Origin: Treponemataceae bacterium
Lineage (GTDB): Bacteria; Spirochaetota; Spirochaetia; Treponematales; Treponemataceae
Reading direction: 5' to 3'
Assembly: GCA_024402455.1 (NCBI GenBank)
Contig: JAKSTS010000023.1
Span: 1-22,701, forward strand
DNA length: 22,701 bases
Shown here: one piece after another, positions 14,878-22,313 of the stretch
Numbering within the stretch: the stretch's first letter is position 1
How the letters are laid out: each line of letters begins with the position of its first letter
Position numbers and translations under genes: made by a program
Notes under the pieces: generated by a model
What the model saw: only the letters and a program-made list of their open reading frames with translations
What the model was told of the DNA's origin: nothing
The model's database searches: none

Positions 14878-15939
14878 GTGTACACAAGAGCTGTTTCTAC
14901 ACCACCAGAAAAAATCGTTGTAAACGGGATTCCCGTGTTCGGCACATTTACAGAGCCGTTTACACAACTTGATATCCGCAATATTGTTCAGCCTTTTGGC
15001 GTTTTGCCTCTGCCGACATGGATTACAAACATGAGGATAAGGGCAAACCTGACATGTCCTTTTGTTACACAAGACTATGCAGGTACTATCGACATTTTTG
15101 ATTCAAAGGTTTTTGGCTTTGTAGAACTTGTAATCTGGGAACGAAAAACCGGCAAGAAATTTGCATACAGACGTGTCTTAGGTCCGCACAGAATGATTGT
15201 GCCAAAATCAACAGAAAATGCGACCTGTTTTTCAAGCAGTCAGAAACGATATGTAAGAATAAACTGGAACGATAAAGCAAAGCGCATTTCCGTTTTGTTC
15301 GATGTAAAAGGTGATGATGCAAGACCTTCAATTACAGCTGCATTCAGCATAGACTGCACGCAAAATGATTTTGCAAAATGTGCATCTGTAGTTCCGGCAC
15401 AAGTTTCAAGACGGTGTGCAGCAAGCGTTCAGATGACAGGAAGCATGCATGGTTCAATTAATTTTTCTGGTACACAGTCATCTTCAGAAGAATCTTCTGG
15501 TTCAATGATGCTTGAATTAAAACGTGCTTATTATCCGTTAAGGACAAAATCAAATGAACTTTTTGGTTTTGGAACCGCCGGCGGAAAAAAGATTTCTTTT
15601 AGAATAAGCACGTCAAATTTGGACAGCAAAAACACTTTCAATTATAATGAAAATGTTCTTTTTGTAGACGGAAAAGCAACGCTGCTTCCTCCTGTAAAAA
15701 TTACACGTACACGCGAAGGCGACTGCAGCCCGTGGAATATACAGGATACAGAAAGCATGGTCGACTTGATTTTCAGACCTGTTTCAGATTCACACAGAAT
15801 GCTGAGCGTACTGGTTCTTCATACAGATTATCATACGCTTTATGGAAATTTTGAGGGCACGCTGCTTACAAACGAAGGCGAAGCACTTACTTTTAAAGGT
15901 TTTTCCGGAATAGGAAAAAAATTGCGGCTTAGATATTAG
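14878..15939 (+). CDS. DUF2804 family protein
   Basis: About 353 residues from GTG 14878 (VYTRAVSTPPEKIVVNGIPV). The frame stays open to TTG 14791, but the added 29 residues are Phe-rich and neither start has a good ribosome site, so the start is uncertain. DUF2804-type features are a lipocalin-like run of strands, the N-terminal NGIPVFGTFTEPF, WITNMRIRANLTCPF, a central FDSKVFGFVELVIWE, and the closing YHTLYGNFEGTLLTNEGE then GFSGIGKKLRLRY. DUF2804 proteins have no proven function; the fold is related to CrtC-type lipocalins that bind hydrophobic ligands. No signal peptide is present. The gene leads a plus-strand unit with the 582-residue protein and folA. Confidence 0.72.
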   Translation: MYTRAVSTPPEKIVVNGIPVFGTFTEPFTQLDIRNIVQPFGVLPLPTWITNMRIRANLTCPFVTQDYAGTIDIFDSKVFGFVELVIWERKTGKKFAYRRVLGPHRMIVPKSTENATCFSSSQKRYVRINWNDKAKRISVLFDVKGDDARPSITAAFSIDCTQNDFAKCASVVPAQVSRRCAASVQMTGSMHGSINFSGTQSSSEESSGSMMLELKRAYYPLRTKSNELFGFGTAGGKKISFRISTSNLDSKNTFNYNENVLFVDGKATLLPPVKITRTREGDCSPWNIQDTESMVDLIFRPVSDSHRMLSVLVLHTDYHTLYGNFEGTLLTNEGEALTFKGFSGIGKKLRLRY

Positions 15940-16021
15940 ATTTAGCGATATTAATTAAGGCATCTTTAAACTTTACAGAAAACAGCTTTAGAAATGCCAA
16001 TATCATAGAAAGAGGAAAACT

Positions 16022-17770
16022 ATGTCAGAAATTTCAGAAAGTACAATGCAAAAAAGCGATTCGGCACTTTTTTGGGAACTTGAACAACTGCCAAAAGACC
16101 TTCCCGCAATTGACAACACAGAACGCAGCAACTTTGACAAGCTTTTTGCAAAAATGGGCATAACACAGCATGGAAAAATACCATTTACGCTCAAGCCCGG
16201 CGATGACCCCGATAAAATCGGTGAAGGATTTGTGTTAAACACGCTTAATGACTATTTCATTCACATCCAGAAATTTCACAGTGCAATCAAGCGGTTTATA
16301 AGTGCAATGCCGGATGCATACCAGCATAAAATCGGTCATGCACCAAATACACAGCTGCGCATTTTAGACGTTGTCAGCACATGGAAAATAGTTGCAATAA
16401 ACGATGAAATCAATGAACTTCAGCAAAATGTAAAAAATATAACGGTTGAAAAAACAATTCCGCTTGTTTATATGATTTATAAACCGATTATGCAGATGCT
16501 ATTTCTTGGCGAAAATAATTTCAATGAAACTCTCGAAAAAACATTTTCTGAAATTCATGACAAAACAAATGTAAATTTAACACAGCTGCACGGCACTGTT
16601 GAAGAAGCAAAAATGGAATGGGGCTATATAATCCGCAACGTTTCAAGAGGACTTTATCCATTGTTAATGCGCATCTGCTCTTCTTATTGCGTTGATATGC
16701 AGGAATTTTTGGACACTAACATTCAGCGTCTTCTGGTATTTTTCAAACTTAAAAAAGAAGACATTATTCTTCCGGGCAGCTTTAAGCCGGTTGATTTTAA
16801 TGCACTTGCAGCCAAAGCCCCTGCAAAAATGTCTGCATATACAACAACAGTAAAACAGGCAAACATCATAATAAACAACGGACTCACATTGCTCGATGCA
16901 TTGTTTCCTTCTGCAGGCTGGCTTAAATTAAATGAAGCACCAGATTTATACCCATATTATCAGCCGCTGTTCTCTTTTACGGAAGGCTTCAATGTTCTTG
17001 CACCAGAAAATCCTTTGCAGGCTGCAATTGTATTGATGCGCATAGTCGAAGACCTGCTTTCAGGCTGCAATTCAATTGATTTTGTTGCTACAAGCCAGTC
17101 TTCGCCTGTGCAGCTTAAAAAAGAAGAAATTGAAAGATCAATCAGCGACTGGTACCTTTCAAGATTGAATGTATTTGATAAAGAATATGCGGCTTCTCTT
17201 CTTGATTATGTAAACCGTGTTTACAGCCAGCATGATTATAAAACTTCGCCATATGCAATAAAAACACTTTCTTCAATTATGTGGCTCCAAAAATCAGAAT
17301 TCTTTCCGCACCTCAAATTTGATTTGAGCTATATGTCAAACGAAACAGCTTTTGGAAGCAAACCTGTATTTAAAAAGGTTTCCAGACTTGCACATTATTT
17401 TGACTGGCTTTCAGACAATATTGATGAATCATTAAAAGCAAATGACGGCAATTCCGGCGGACTTGTTACAGGAATTCAAAATCCATGGGCAAAATTTTCA
17501 TTTACAATCGAAAACGTTACATCAACAAGACTGGTAAAAGTTCTTGATCCGTCATCTCCTCTTGGTTTGACAAATGCAGCACTCATAAAAGCCATTGCAG
17601 AAATTCTTGCCGTGCTTGAATGGTGGATAAACAACCCAAAAAGTACAGCATACGAAACAGAACTGCATCTGCCTTATCGAAACGATGAAGTATCAGGCGA
17701 GCCTATTTTTTCTGTACCTGTAAGGAAAGATGTTTTCAATCTTTTGCCTAAGACAAAAATAAGACTATGA
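16022..17770 (+). CDS. large cytoplasmic protein of unknown function
   Basis: 582 residues behind AGAGG (16011-16015). The family is not recognised. Composition is globular and helix-rich, with no signal peptide or membrane segment; sequences such as FVLNTLNDYFIHIQKFHSAI, IVAINDEINELQQNVKNITV and WYLSRLNVFDKEYAASLLDY suggest long amphipathic helices. No catalytic motif stands out. Its stop overlaps the folA start by four bases (ATGA at 17767-17770), a firm sign of translational coupling, though this need not mean a shared pathway. It probably belongs to a Treponema-restricted family. Confidence 0.75.
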   Translation: MSEISESTMQKSDSALFWELEQLPKDLPAIDNTERSNFDKLFAKMGITQHGKIPFTLKPGDDPDKIGEGFVLNTLNDYFIHIQKFHSAIKRFISAMPDAYQHKIGHAPNTQLRILDVVSTWKIVAINDEINELQQNVKNITVEKTIPLVYMIYKPIMQMLFLGENNFNETLEKTFSEIHDKTNVNLTQLHGTVEEAKMEWGYIIRNVSRGLYPLLMRICSSYCVDMQEFLDTNIQRLLVFFKLKKEDIILPGSFKPVDFNALAAKAPAKMSAYTTTVKQANIIINNGLTLLDALFPSAGWLKLNEAPDLYPYYQPLFSFTEGFNVLAPENPLQAAIVLMRIVEDLLSGCNSIDFVATSQSSPVQLKKEEIERSISDWYLSRLNVFDKEYAASLLDYVNRVYSQHDYKTSPYAIKTLSSIMWLQKSEFFPHLKFDLSYMSNETAFGSKPVFKKVSRLAHYFDWLSDNIDESLKANDGNSGGLVTGIQNPWAKFSFTIENVTSTRLVKVLDPSSPLGLTNAALIKAIAEILAVLEWWINNPKSTAYETELHLPYRNDEVSGEPIFSVPVRKDVFNLLPKTKIRL

Positions 17771-18276
17771 ACCTTATCGTAAATGTCGATAAAAACTGGG
17801 CAATCGGCTTAAACGGCCGGTTGCTCTTTCCAATTTCTTCTGATTTAAAACGTTTCAAACAGCTTACCACGAAAAAAATCATCATTATGGGCAGAAAAAC
17901 TTTTGAATCTCTGCCAGGTTCAAAACCGCTCCCAGACAGAATCAATATCGTCCTTTCAAAAAAAATGAAAACATTTCCGGAAACAGAAATTTTCGCATGC
18001 AGATCAGAAGATGAACTTTTTCAACTTCTGCATAATCAGTTTTCGGAATATAAATCAGAAGACATTTTCGTAATCGGCGGCGAACAGATTTACAAGTCAT
18101 TGATGCCGTTTTGCAATACGGCATTTGTTACAAAAGTTTTAAAAACAGCTCCAAAAGCCGATTCATTTTTTCAAAATTTAGACAATTCAGACGACTGGGC
18201 TTTATGTGAACGGTCAGAACCTTTAAACGAAAACGGAATTTCCTTTTTATTTTCAACATACCGTCGCATTCACTAA
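17767..18276 (+). CDS. folA: dihydrofolate reductase
   Basis: 169 residues. It reduces dihydrofolate to tetrahydrofolate with NADPH. Conserved elements: NWAIGLNGRLLFPISSD with the catalytic acid at D26, IIIMGRKTFESLPG for cofactor and substrate binding, INIVLSKK, and the glycine pair in FVIGGEQIYKSLMP. The usual tryptophan of the LPW motif is replaced by phenylalanine (LLF at 19-21), as happens in some bacterial enzymes. It is translationally coupled to the preceding 582-residue gene. Confidence 0.96.
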   Translation: MNLIVNVDKNWAIGLNGRLLFPISSDLKRFKQLTTKKIIIMGRKTFESLPGSKPLPDRINIVLSKKMKTFPETEIFACRSEDELFQLLHNQFSEYKSEDIFVIGGEQIYKSLMPFCNTAFVTKVLKTAPKADSFFQNLDNSDDWALCERSEPLNENGISFLFSTYRRIH

Positions 18277-18324
18277 AAAAACACAAAGATTTGAAATAAT
18301 TTTTAAGAAAAAACAAAAAAGTTC

Positions 18325-18353
18325 TTGACATAAAATTAAAAGTTACATATTAT
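18325..18353 (+). promoter_or_regulatory. strong promoter of the tRNA cluster
   Basis: TTGACA (18325-18330), exactly 17 bp, then TATTAT (18348-18353). The -35 is perfect and transcription would begin near 18360, nine bases before the first tRNA. Among the promoters seen here it is one of the closest to consensus, as expected for stable RNA genes. Confidence 0.85.
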
Positions 18354-18368
18354 TGTCATCGTCCTTAT

Positions 18369-18453
18369 GGAGCGGTGGCTGAGCGGTCGAAAGCGGCGGT
18401 CTTGAAAACCGTTGACCTGCGAGGGTCCGGGGGTTCGAATCCCCCCTGCTCCG
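18369..18453 (+). tRNA. tRNA-Ser (anticodon UGA)
   Basis: 85 nt with a full cloverleaf. The acceptor stem GGAGCGG pairs with CTGCTCC (one G-U pair) with discriminator G. The anticodon loop CTTGAAA reads UGA. The long variable arm and GGTTCGAAT T-loop are typical class II serine features. CCA is not encoded. It is the first gene of the stable RNA block. Confidence 0.95.
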
Positions 18454-18491
18454 TTTACAAGGTACGGCATTTTTGCCATATGGCAGAATTT

Positions 18492-18579
18492 GGAGTGGTG
18501 ACCGAGAGGCCGAAGGTGGCTCCCTGCTAAGGAGTTATATCCCAAAAGGATATCGGGGGTTCGAATCCCCCCTGCTCCG
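18492..18579 (+). tRNA. tRNA-Ser (anticodon GCU)
   Basis: 88 nt. The acceptor stem GGAGTGG pairs with CTGCTCC, discriminator G, and the anticodon loop reads GCU within CTCC-CTGCTAA-GGAG. A long variable arm (ATATCC...GGATAT) confirms serine. The 3' half is nearly identical to the tRNA-Ser(UGA) 39 bp upstream, which points to an old duplication or gene conversion. CCA is not encoded. Confidence 0.95.
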
Positions 18580-18633
18580 AGTAGACAATGCATCAACCTT
18601 TCAGGTTCTACAAGACCGTATCGGTATGATTTT

Positions 18634-18707
18634 GAGATTGTAGCTCAGTTGGATAGAGCGTCAGATTGCGGATCTGAAGGCCGGAGGTTCGACTCCTCTC
18701 AGTCTCA
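18634..18707 (+). tRNA. tRNA-Arg (anticodon GCG)
   Basis: 74 nt. The acceptor GAGATTG pairs with CAGTCTC (one U-G pair), discriminator A. D-arm GCTC/GAGC has A20, an arginine identity base. The anticodon stem TCAGA/TCTGA encloses loop TTGCGGA, which places GCG (18668-18670) at 34-36; C35 is the other main arginine determinant. Most bacteria read CGN with an ACG (inosine) anticodon, so GCG is notable. It follows the serine tRNAs with no separate strong promoter. Confidence 0.93.
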
Positions 18708-18727
18708 TTTTATTTTCAATATAATAA

Positions 18728-18785
18728 ACCCGATTGTATGTTGCATTTTCCAGAATGAATCTTTGTAAATCGGGTATTTCCCTTT
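18728..18785 (+). terminator. possible terminator after the tRNA cluster
   Basis: ACCCGATT (18728-18735) and AATCGGGT (18768-18775) are exact complements, with a smaller CATTTT/AGAATG hairpin between them, and a T-rich run follows. The loop is long, so this is only a moderate terminator candidate. Confidence 0.4.
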
Positions 18786-18828
18786 TTTATAATCAATCAG
18801 TTTTCATTTTGGTGTTTTATCGCATCGC

Positions 18829-18965
18829 AAGCCTTTTGTGATGAGTTCAGGTCCTATGCAAGGCGTCGCTTCTGAACCCCGTCAGATTCGGAAGAAAGCA
18901 GCGGCAGGAAGATGACATCTGTGCCGTAGTGTACCTGAGCTCTTCAGAAAAGGCTTTTTATTTTT
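18829..18965 (+). ncRNA. ffs: small signal recognition particle RNA (4.5S type)
   Basis: The domain IV core is diagnostic: CCCCGTCAG, ATTC, the GGAA tetraloop, GAA, then AGCAGCGGCAG (about 18877-18906), the Ffh-binding loops. Relative to the common GTCC-GGAA-GGA helix, this one has TTC-GGAA-GAA, a compensated change that keeps pairing. The closing helix GAGTTCAGGT (18843-18852) pairs with ACCTGAGCTC (18933-18942), and AAGCCTTTT (18829-18837) with AAAAGGCTT (18948-18956), followed by a T-run that serves as terminator. A TATAAT box lies at 18788-18793. It guides co-translational membrane targeting with Ffh and FtsY. The exact 5' end is uncertain. Confidence 0.9.
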
Positions 18966-19005
18966 AATGTTTCAAAAAATAAATTAATCTAAATTGTTGT
19001 ATATT

Positions 19006-19044
19006 TTTCTAGAGAAAGGCATGTTATAATTTAATAACTGGAGG
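19006..19044 (+). promoter_or_regulatory. vapBC promoter, palindromes and ribosome site
   Basis: TGTTATAAT (19022-19030) is an extended -10 element. Palindromes TTTCT-AG-AGAAA (19006-19017) and GTTAT-AATTTA-ATAAC (19024-19039) flank and cover it, plausible antitoxin-complex sites. GGAGG (19040-19044) is spaced 6 bp before ATG 19051. Confidence 0.5.
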
Positions 19045-19050
19045 TTTTCT

Positions 19051-19263
19051 ATGGAATATGAAGTCTTAGAAAAAGAAATCGAAAATCTGCCCCAAGCCGC
19101 ACTAAGTGAAGTTATTGATTTCATCCGCTTAATAAAATTAAAATTTCCAGAAGAAAATTTCACTTCAGAAAAAAAATCATGCTTTGGCGTATGGAAAAAC
19201 GAACCTTTTTATATGTCTCCAGATTTTGATGAACCTCTCGATGATTTTGCGGAGTATATGTAA
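19051..19263 (+). CDS. VapB-type antitoxin (DUF2281 family)
   Basis: 70 residues behind GGAGG. DUF2281 features are clear: an N-terminal ENLPQAALSEVIDFIRLIK helix, a linker with FGVWKNEPFYMS, and the closing DFDEPLDDFAEYM, the toxin-neutralising tail. Its stop overlaps the toxin start by one base. With the toxin truncated, this may be an orphan antitoxin that still covers related VapC toxins elsewhere. Confidence 0.82.
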   Translation: MEYEVLEKEIENLPQAALSEVIDFIRLIKLKFPEENFTSEKKSCFGVWKNEPFYMSPDFDEPLDDFAEYM

Positions 19264-19682
19264 TGAAATATTTATTAGATACACATACAATTCTCTGGTA
19301 TTTATTTGGTGATGAAAGATTATCAAAAAATGCAAAAGAAATTATCGAATCTAATATTTGTTTTTACAGTTACGCTTCTTTTTGGGAAATCTCAATCAAA
19401 CAAAGCAGGAAAAAACTGGAATTTACTCATTCAATATTTGAAATAGATGAAATGTGCAGACGTTCTGGATTCAGAAAATTACCAGTTACACTTGATGATT
19501 TTAATAAAGTACGAAACTTACCTTTCCAAGAAAATATCAAACACAACGATCCATTTGACAGCCATCTGACAAAAAAGCCGGCGATTATGCATTTTGCATT
19601 TAGCGCCGGCTTTTTTTATTGCCTAACAGCTCTGCATATTGTGTACGATTTTCAATTGCAAAAACCGCACGACCGCCTTTAA
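19263..19682 (+). pseudogene. VapC-type PIN toxin, truncated at its 3' end
   Basis: The frame starts MKYLLDTHTILWYLFGDERL with PIN aspartate D6, continues through SFWEISIKQSRKKL with E42 and reaches IKHNDPFDS with D96. In intact VapC toxins the DPFD motif is followed by about 30 residues containing the T-x-D aspartate. Here homology stops at about residue 101 and the frame runs through a terminator hairpin (19571-19616) and ends antisense to the ATPase gene. The product lacks part of the Mg-binding site and is probably inactive. A deletion joining vapC to the 3' flank of the ATPase gene is the simplest explanation. The real vapC part spans about 19263-19570. Confidence 0.72.
19571..19616. terminator. 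bidirectional terminator of the zinc-export operon
   Basis: AAAAAAGCCGGCG (19571-19583) pairs with CGCCGGCTTTTTT (19604-19616). The loop can fold further through TGCA-TTT-TGCA. Poly-A and poly-T flanks make it active in both directions. It lies 63 bp after the ATPase stop on the minus strand. Confidence 0.88.
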
Positions 19683-21781
19683 ACCGAAGCGCGCATTGAA
19701 TTGGCAACGGCAAGAACAAGCACGCCGACATCTGCAAAAACTGCCGCCCAAAGAGGCGCAAAACCGAGCACGCCAAAAACAAGCACAGCAGCTTTTACGC
19801 CAAGTGCAAACCAAATGTTCTGGTTAACAACCGAAATCGTTTTTCGTGCAATTCTAACAGACTCTGCCATTTTTTCTGGATTATCGTCCATAAGCACAAC
19901 ATCTGCTGCTTCAATTGCAGCATCGCTTCCAAGCGCGCCCATTGCAACACCGACATCAACGCGGTTCAAAACCGGTGCGTCATTAATTCCGTCGCCGACA
20001 AAAGCTATAGAACCTTTTTTATTTTTTCCATTACCATCAATTTCTTCAAAAAGCTTTTCAATATATTCAAGCTTTTCGCCGGGCAGCAGATTTGCCTTGT
20101 AATGCTCAATTTCAAGATTTTCTGCTACGTTTTTAACAACATGATGTGCATCGCCTGAAAGCATGACAATCTTTTTTACACCAGATTTTTTCAACGCCTT
20201 CAAGGCTTTTTTTGACTGAGGTTTTATTTCATCTGCAATAACAATAACGCCTTTGTAAATGCCGTTTTCTTCAACATAAATCAAAGTGCCATCTTGTTTT
20301 TCATCAACTTTTATGCCGAGTTTTTCCATATAAAAGCTGTTTCCGCAATGCACTGTTTTTCCGTCAATTACGGCTTCTACACCAAGACCGGCAAATTCTT
20401 TTATATTCTGAACATCGTTTTCTTTTTCGCCTTTATCTGTTTCTTTCCATGCATTAAACACAGACAATGCAACAGGATGATTCGATGCGCTTTCTGCAAG
20501 AGCTGCAAGCCTTAAAAGAGCATTTTTATCTGAATCAACTGCATGAATTTCGCTGACTTTAAAACTTCCTTTTGTAAGTGTTCCAGTTTTGTCAAAAACT
20601 GCAACTTCAAGACCTGCAAGAGCTTCAAGATAACAGCTGCCTTTTACAAGAATGCCTTTTTTTGAAGCTGCGCCAATGCCTGCAAAAAAGCCCATCGGAA
20701 CAGAAATTACAAGCGCACAAGGACACGAAACAATGAGAAAAACTAAAGAACGGTGTACCCATTCGCCTGGCGAACCAATGCCCAGCAGCAGAGGCACCAA
20801 AGTAATTAAAAATGCCATGCAGACAACAACCGGTGTATACCAGTGCGCAAACCGCGTAATAAAACTTTCTGTTTTTGTTTTTTTCTCAGCTGCATTTTCA
20901 ACAAGCTCAAGGATTTTTGACACAGTTGATTCTTTCAGCTCTTTTTCAACCCGAATTTTTATAACGCCAGTCAAATTTACACAGCCGGAAAGAACATAAC
21001 CGCCAAGCTCAATATGCTGCGGTACAGATTCGCCGGTCAAAGCTTTTGTGTCAAAATCAGATTCGCCTTCGATAATTACACCGTCAAGTGGAATTTTTTC
21101 GCCGGCACGCACGACAATAACATCGCCAATGTGAATTTCTTCAAGCGGAACAGCTGAAATACTGCCGTCTTTTTCAAGATTTGCACTGTCATCACGCATG
21201 TTCATAAGATTTGAAATTGAAGAACGTGATTTATCAACAGCATAATCTTCAAAAAGCTCGCCAATCTGTGCAAAAAGCATGACAAAAACAGCTTCAGGAT
21301 ATTCACCTAAACAAAGTGCACCAATTGTTGCAATTCCCATAAGGAAATTTTCATCAAAAATCTCTCCATGCAGAATATTCTGCACAACTTCAATAAGCAC
21401 ATCGTAGCCAATAATAAAATATGGAACCAGAAAAATGCAAAGCTTTAACAGCAAAGGCATTTCAAAAAAATGAGAAACCAATGTACAGGCACAAAGCATA
21501 AACGCTGAAATAATGCACCTTGCAATGACCAGCTTCTGTTCATCTGAAAATCTGCCGTTTTTGCAGCCTTCGCCATGAACGTGCCCGCAGCAGCATTTTT
21601 CGTGGCTGTGTTCATGATGATGTTCATGTTTTTCGTGATAACAGGCACAAGATTCATGCTCATTATGCTTATGCTTTTCGTGCAGACAAGAACAGCTTTC
21701 GTGCCCATTCATATCGTGTTCATGCACATGACTTTCTTTATGTTTATGTTCGTGGTTGTGTTCAGAATGACTGCAACTCAT
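19679..21781 (-). CDS. zntA: zinc/cadmium-exporting P1B-type ATPase with a His-rich N-terminus
   Basis: 700 residues from ATG 21781, preceded by GGAGA; an upstream in-frame start adds only 8 residues. Residues 1-75 hold 22 histidines and 9 cysteines in degenerate repeats (HESCSCLHEKHKH, EHESCACYHEKHE) instead of a folded HMA domain. Then come the TGES actuator motif (249-252), the CPC metal site in VSCPCALVIS (353-355), DKTGT with phosphorylated D397, SNHP (434-436) and GDGINDAP. Near the end, GVKAAV and FADVGV carry the Lys and Asp that mark the P1B-2 class for Zn, Cd and Pb. It pumps metal from the cytoplasm. It is co-transcribed with the ArsR-type sensor 65 bp upstream. zntA and cadA are both used for this class; the metal is inferred. 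Confidence 0.92.
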   Translation of the reverse strand: MSCSHSEHNHEHKHKESHVHEHDMNGHESCSCLHEKHKHNEHESCACYHEKHEHHHEHSHEKCCCGHVHGEGCKNGRFSDEQKLVIARCIISAFMLCACTLVSHFFEMPLLLKLCIFLVPYFIIGYDVLIEVVQNILHGEIFDENFLMGIATIGALCLGEYPEAVFVMLFAQIGELFEDYAVDKSRSSISNLMNMRDDSANLEKDGSISAVPLEEIHIGDVIVVRAGEKIPLDGVIIEGESDFDTKALTGESVPQHIELGGYVLSGCVNLTGVIKIRVEKELKESTVSKILELVENAAEKKTKTESFITRFAHWYTPVVVCMAFLITLVPLLLGIGSPGEWVHRSLVFLIVSCPCALVISVPMGFFAGIGAASKKGILVKGSCYLEALAGLEVAVFDKTGTLTKGSFKVSEIHAVDSDKNALLRLAALAESASNHPVALSVFNAWKETDKGEKENDVQNIKEFAGLGVEAVIDGKTVHCGNSFYMEKLGIKVDEKQDGTLIYVEENGIYKGVIVIADEIKPQSKKALKALKKSGVKKIVMLSGDAHHVVKNVAENLEIEHYKANLLPGEKLEYIEKLFEEIDGNGKNKKGSIAFVGDGINDAPVLNRVDVGVAMGALGSDAAIEAADVVLMDDNPEKMAESVRIARKTISVVNQNIWFALGVKAAVLVFGVLGFAPLWAAVFADVGVLVLAVANSMRASV

Positions 21782-21802
21782 ATTTTTTCTCCATAATAAG
21801 GT

Positions 21803-21833
21803 CATTTCTATAAACTATAGTTTTTTAGAAATG
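21803..21833 (-). repeat. intercistronic hairpin between sensor and ATPase genes
   Basis: CATTTCTA (21803-21810) and TAGAAATG (21826-21833) are exact complements; inside lies the palindrome AAACTATAGTTT. There is no T-run, so it is not an intrinsic terminator. It may set the relative stability of the two parts of the mRNA. Confidence 0.45.
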
Positions 21834-21846
21834 GCGAAAATAAAAT

Positions 21847-22179
21847 CTATTCAGAAAGATGATCCATTCCCTGATCAATAATTGTTACAACATGTGCATC
21901 TGCAAGAGAATAAAACATTGTTTTCCCATCCCGCCTGAATTTTACAAGTTTGCTCTGTTTTAATATTTTCAGCTGATGAGAAACAGCTGATTGATTCATG
22001 TTAAGCAGTTCTGCAAGAGCAGAAACACACATTTCAGATTCACGGAGTGCATAAAGAATTTTTATGCGGGTTGTATCACCAAAAATCTTAAACAAGTCTG
22101 CTAAATCATACAGAAGTTCTTCGTCCGGCATTTTTTCAAAAACAGCTGAAACCATTTCATTTTGATTACTATCTGACAT
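21847..22179 (-). CDS. ArsR/SmtB-family zinc-responsive repressor
   Basis: 110 residues behind AGAGG. The winged helix-turn-helix includes IFGDTTRIKILYALRESEMC, then LAELLNMNQSAVSHQLKILK and the wing LVKFRRDGKTMFYSL. The C-terminal helix carries D94, H96, H107 and E110, whose identity and spacing match the alpha-5 zinc site of SmtB (D104, H106, H117, E120). One cysteine of the alpha-3N site remains (C51), but its partner is serine, so this is a zinc sensor rather than a CadC-type cadmium/lead sensor. It represses the operon through the palindrome 10 bp upstream, and metal binding should release it. Confidence 0.93.
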   Translation of the reverse strand: MSDSNQNEMVSAVFEKMPDEELLYDLADLFKIFGDTTRIKILYALRESEMCVSALAELLNMNQSAVSHQLKILKQSKLVKFRRDGKTMFYSLADAHVVTIIDQGMDHLSE

Positions 22180-22187
22180 ATAAACCT

Positions 22188-22246
22188 CTTACATATGAAC
22201 ATTTGTTCATATGTAAGATATAGCACCATTCACTTCATTTTGTCAA
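22188..22246 (-). promoter_or_regulatory. promoter and 30-bp palindromic operator of the zinc-export operon
   Basis: CTTACATATGAACA-TT-TGTTCATATGTAAG (22188-22217) is a perfect palindrome with the TGAACA/TGTTCA core of SmtB/CzrA-type operators. On the minus strand TTGACA (22241-22246), 17 bp, then CTATAT (22218-22223) form the promoter; the operator begins directly after the -10 box, so a bound repressor blocks initiation. Confidence 0.93.
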
Positions 22247-22313
22247 GCAAGATTAAAATCTTTAATTGCGTGCAAATTTTTTAAGCCGGACTTCATTTTT
22301 TTTAATATTCATA

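Noticed and set aside
18336..18596. 86-codon minus-strand ORF over the tRNA-Ser genes
   Set aside because: It is the antisense translation of the two tRNA-Ser genes (repeated GAGGIRTP pattern), a well-known artefact of class II tRNA loci.
19701..20102. 133-codon plus-strand ORF inside the ATPase gene
   Set aside because: It is a shadow of the ATPase coding strand, with Ala/Ser/Thr-rich low-complexity translation.
21803..21833. Hairpin between sensor and ATPase genes as a terminator
   Set aside because: No T-run follows on the minus strand and the ATPase gene needs the upstream promoter; kept only as a structural repeat.
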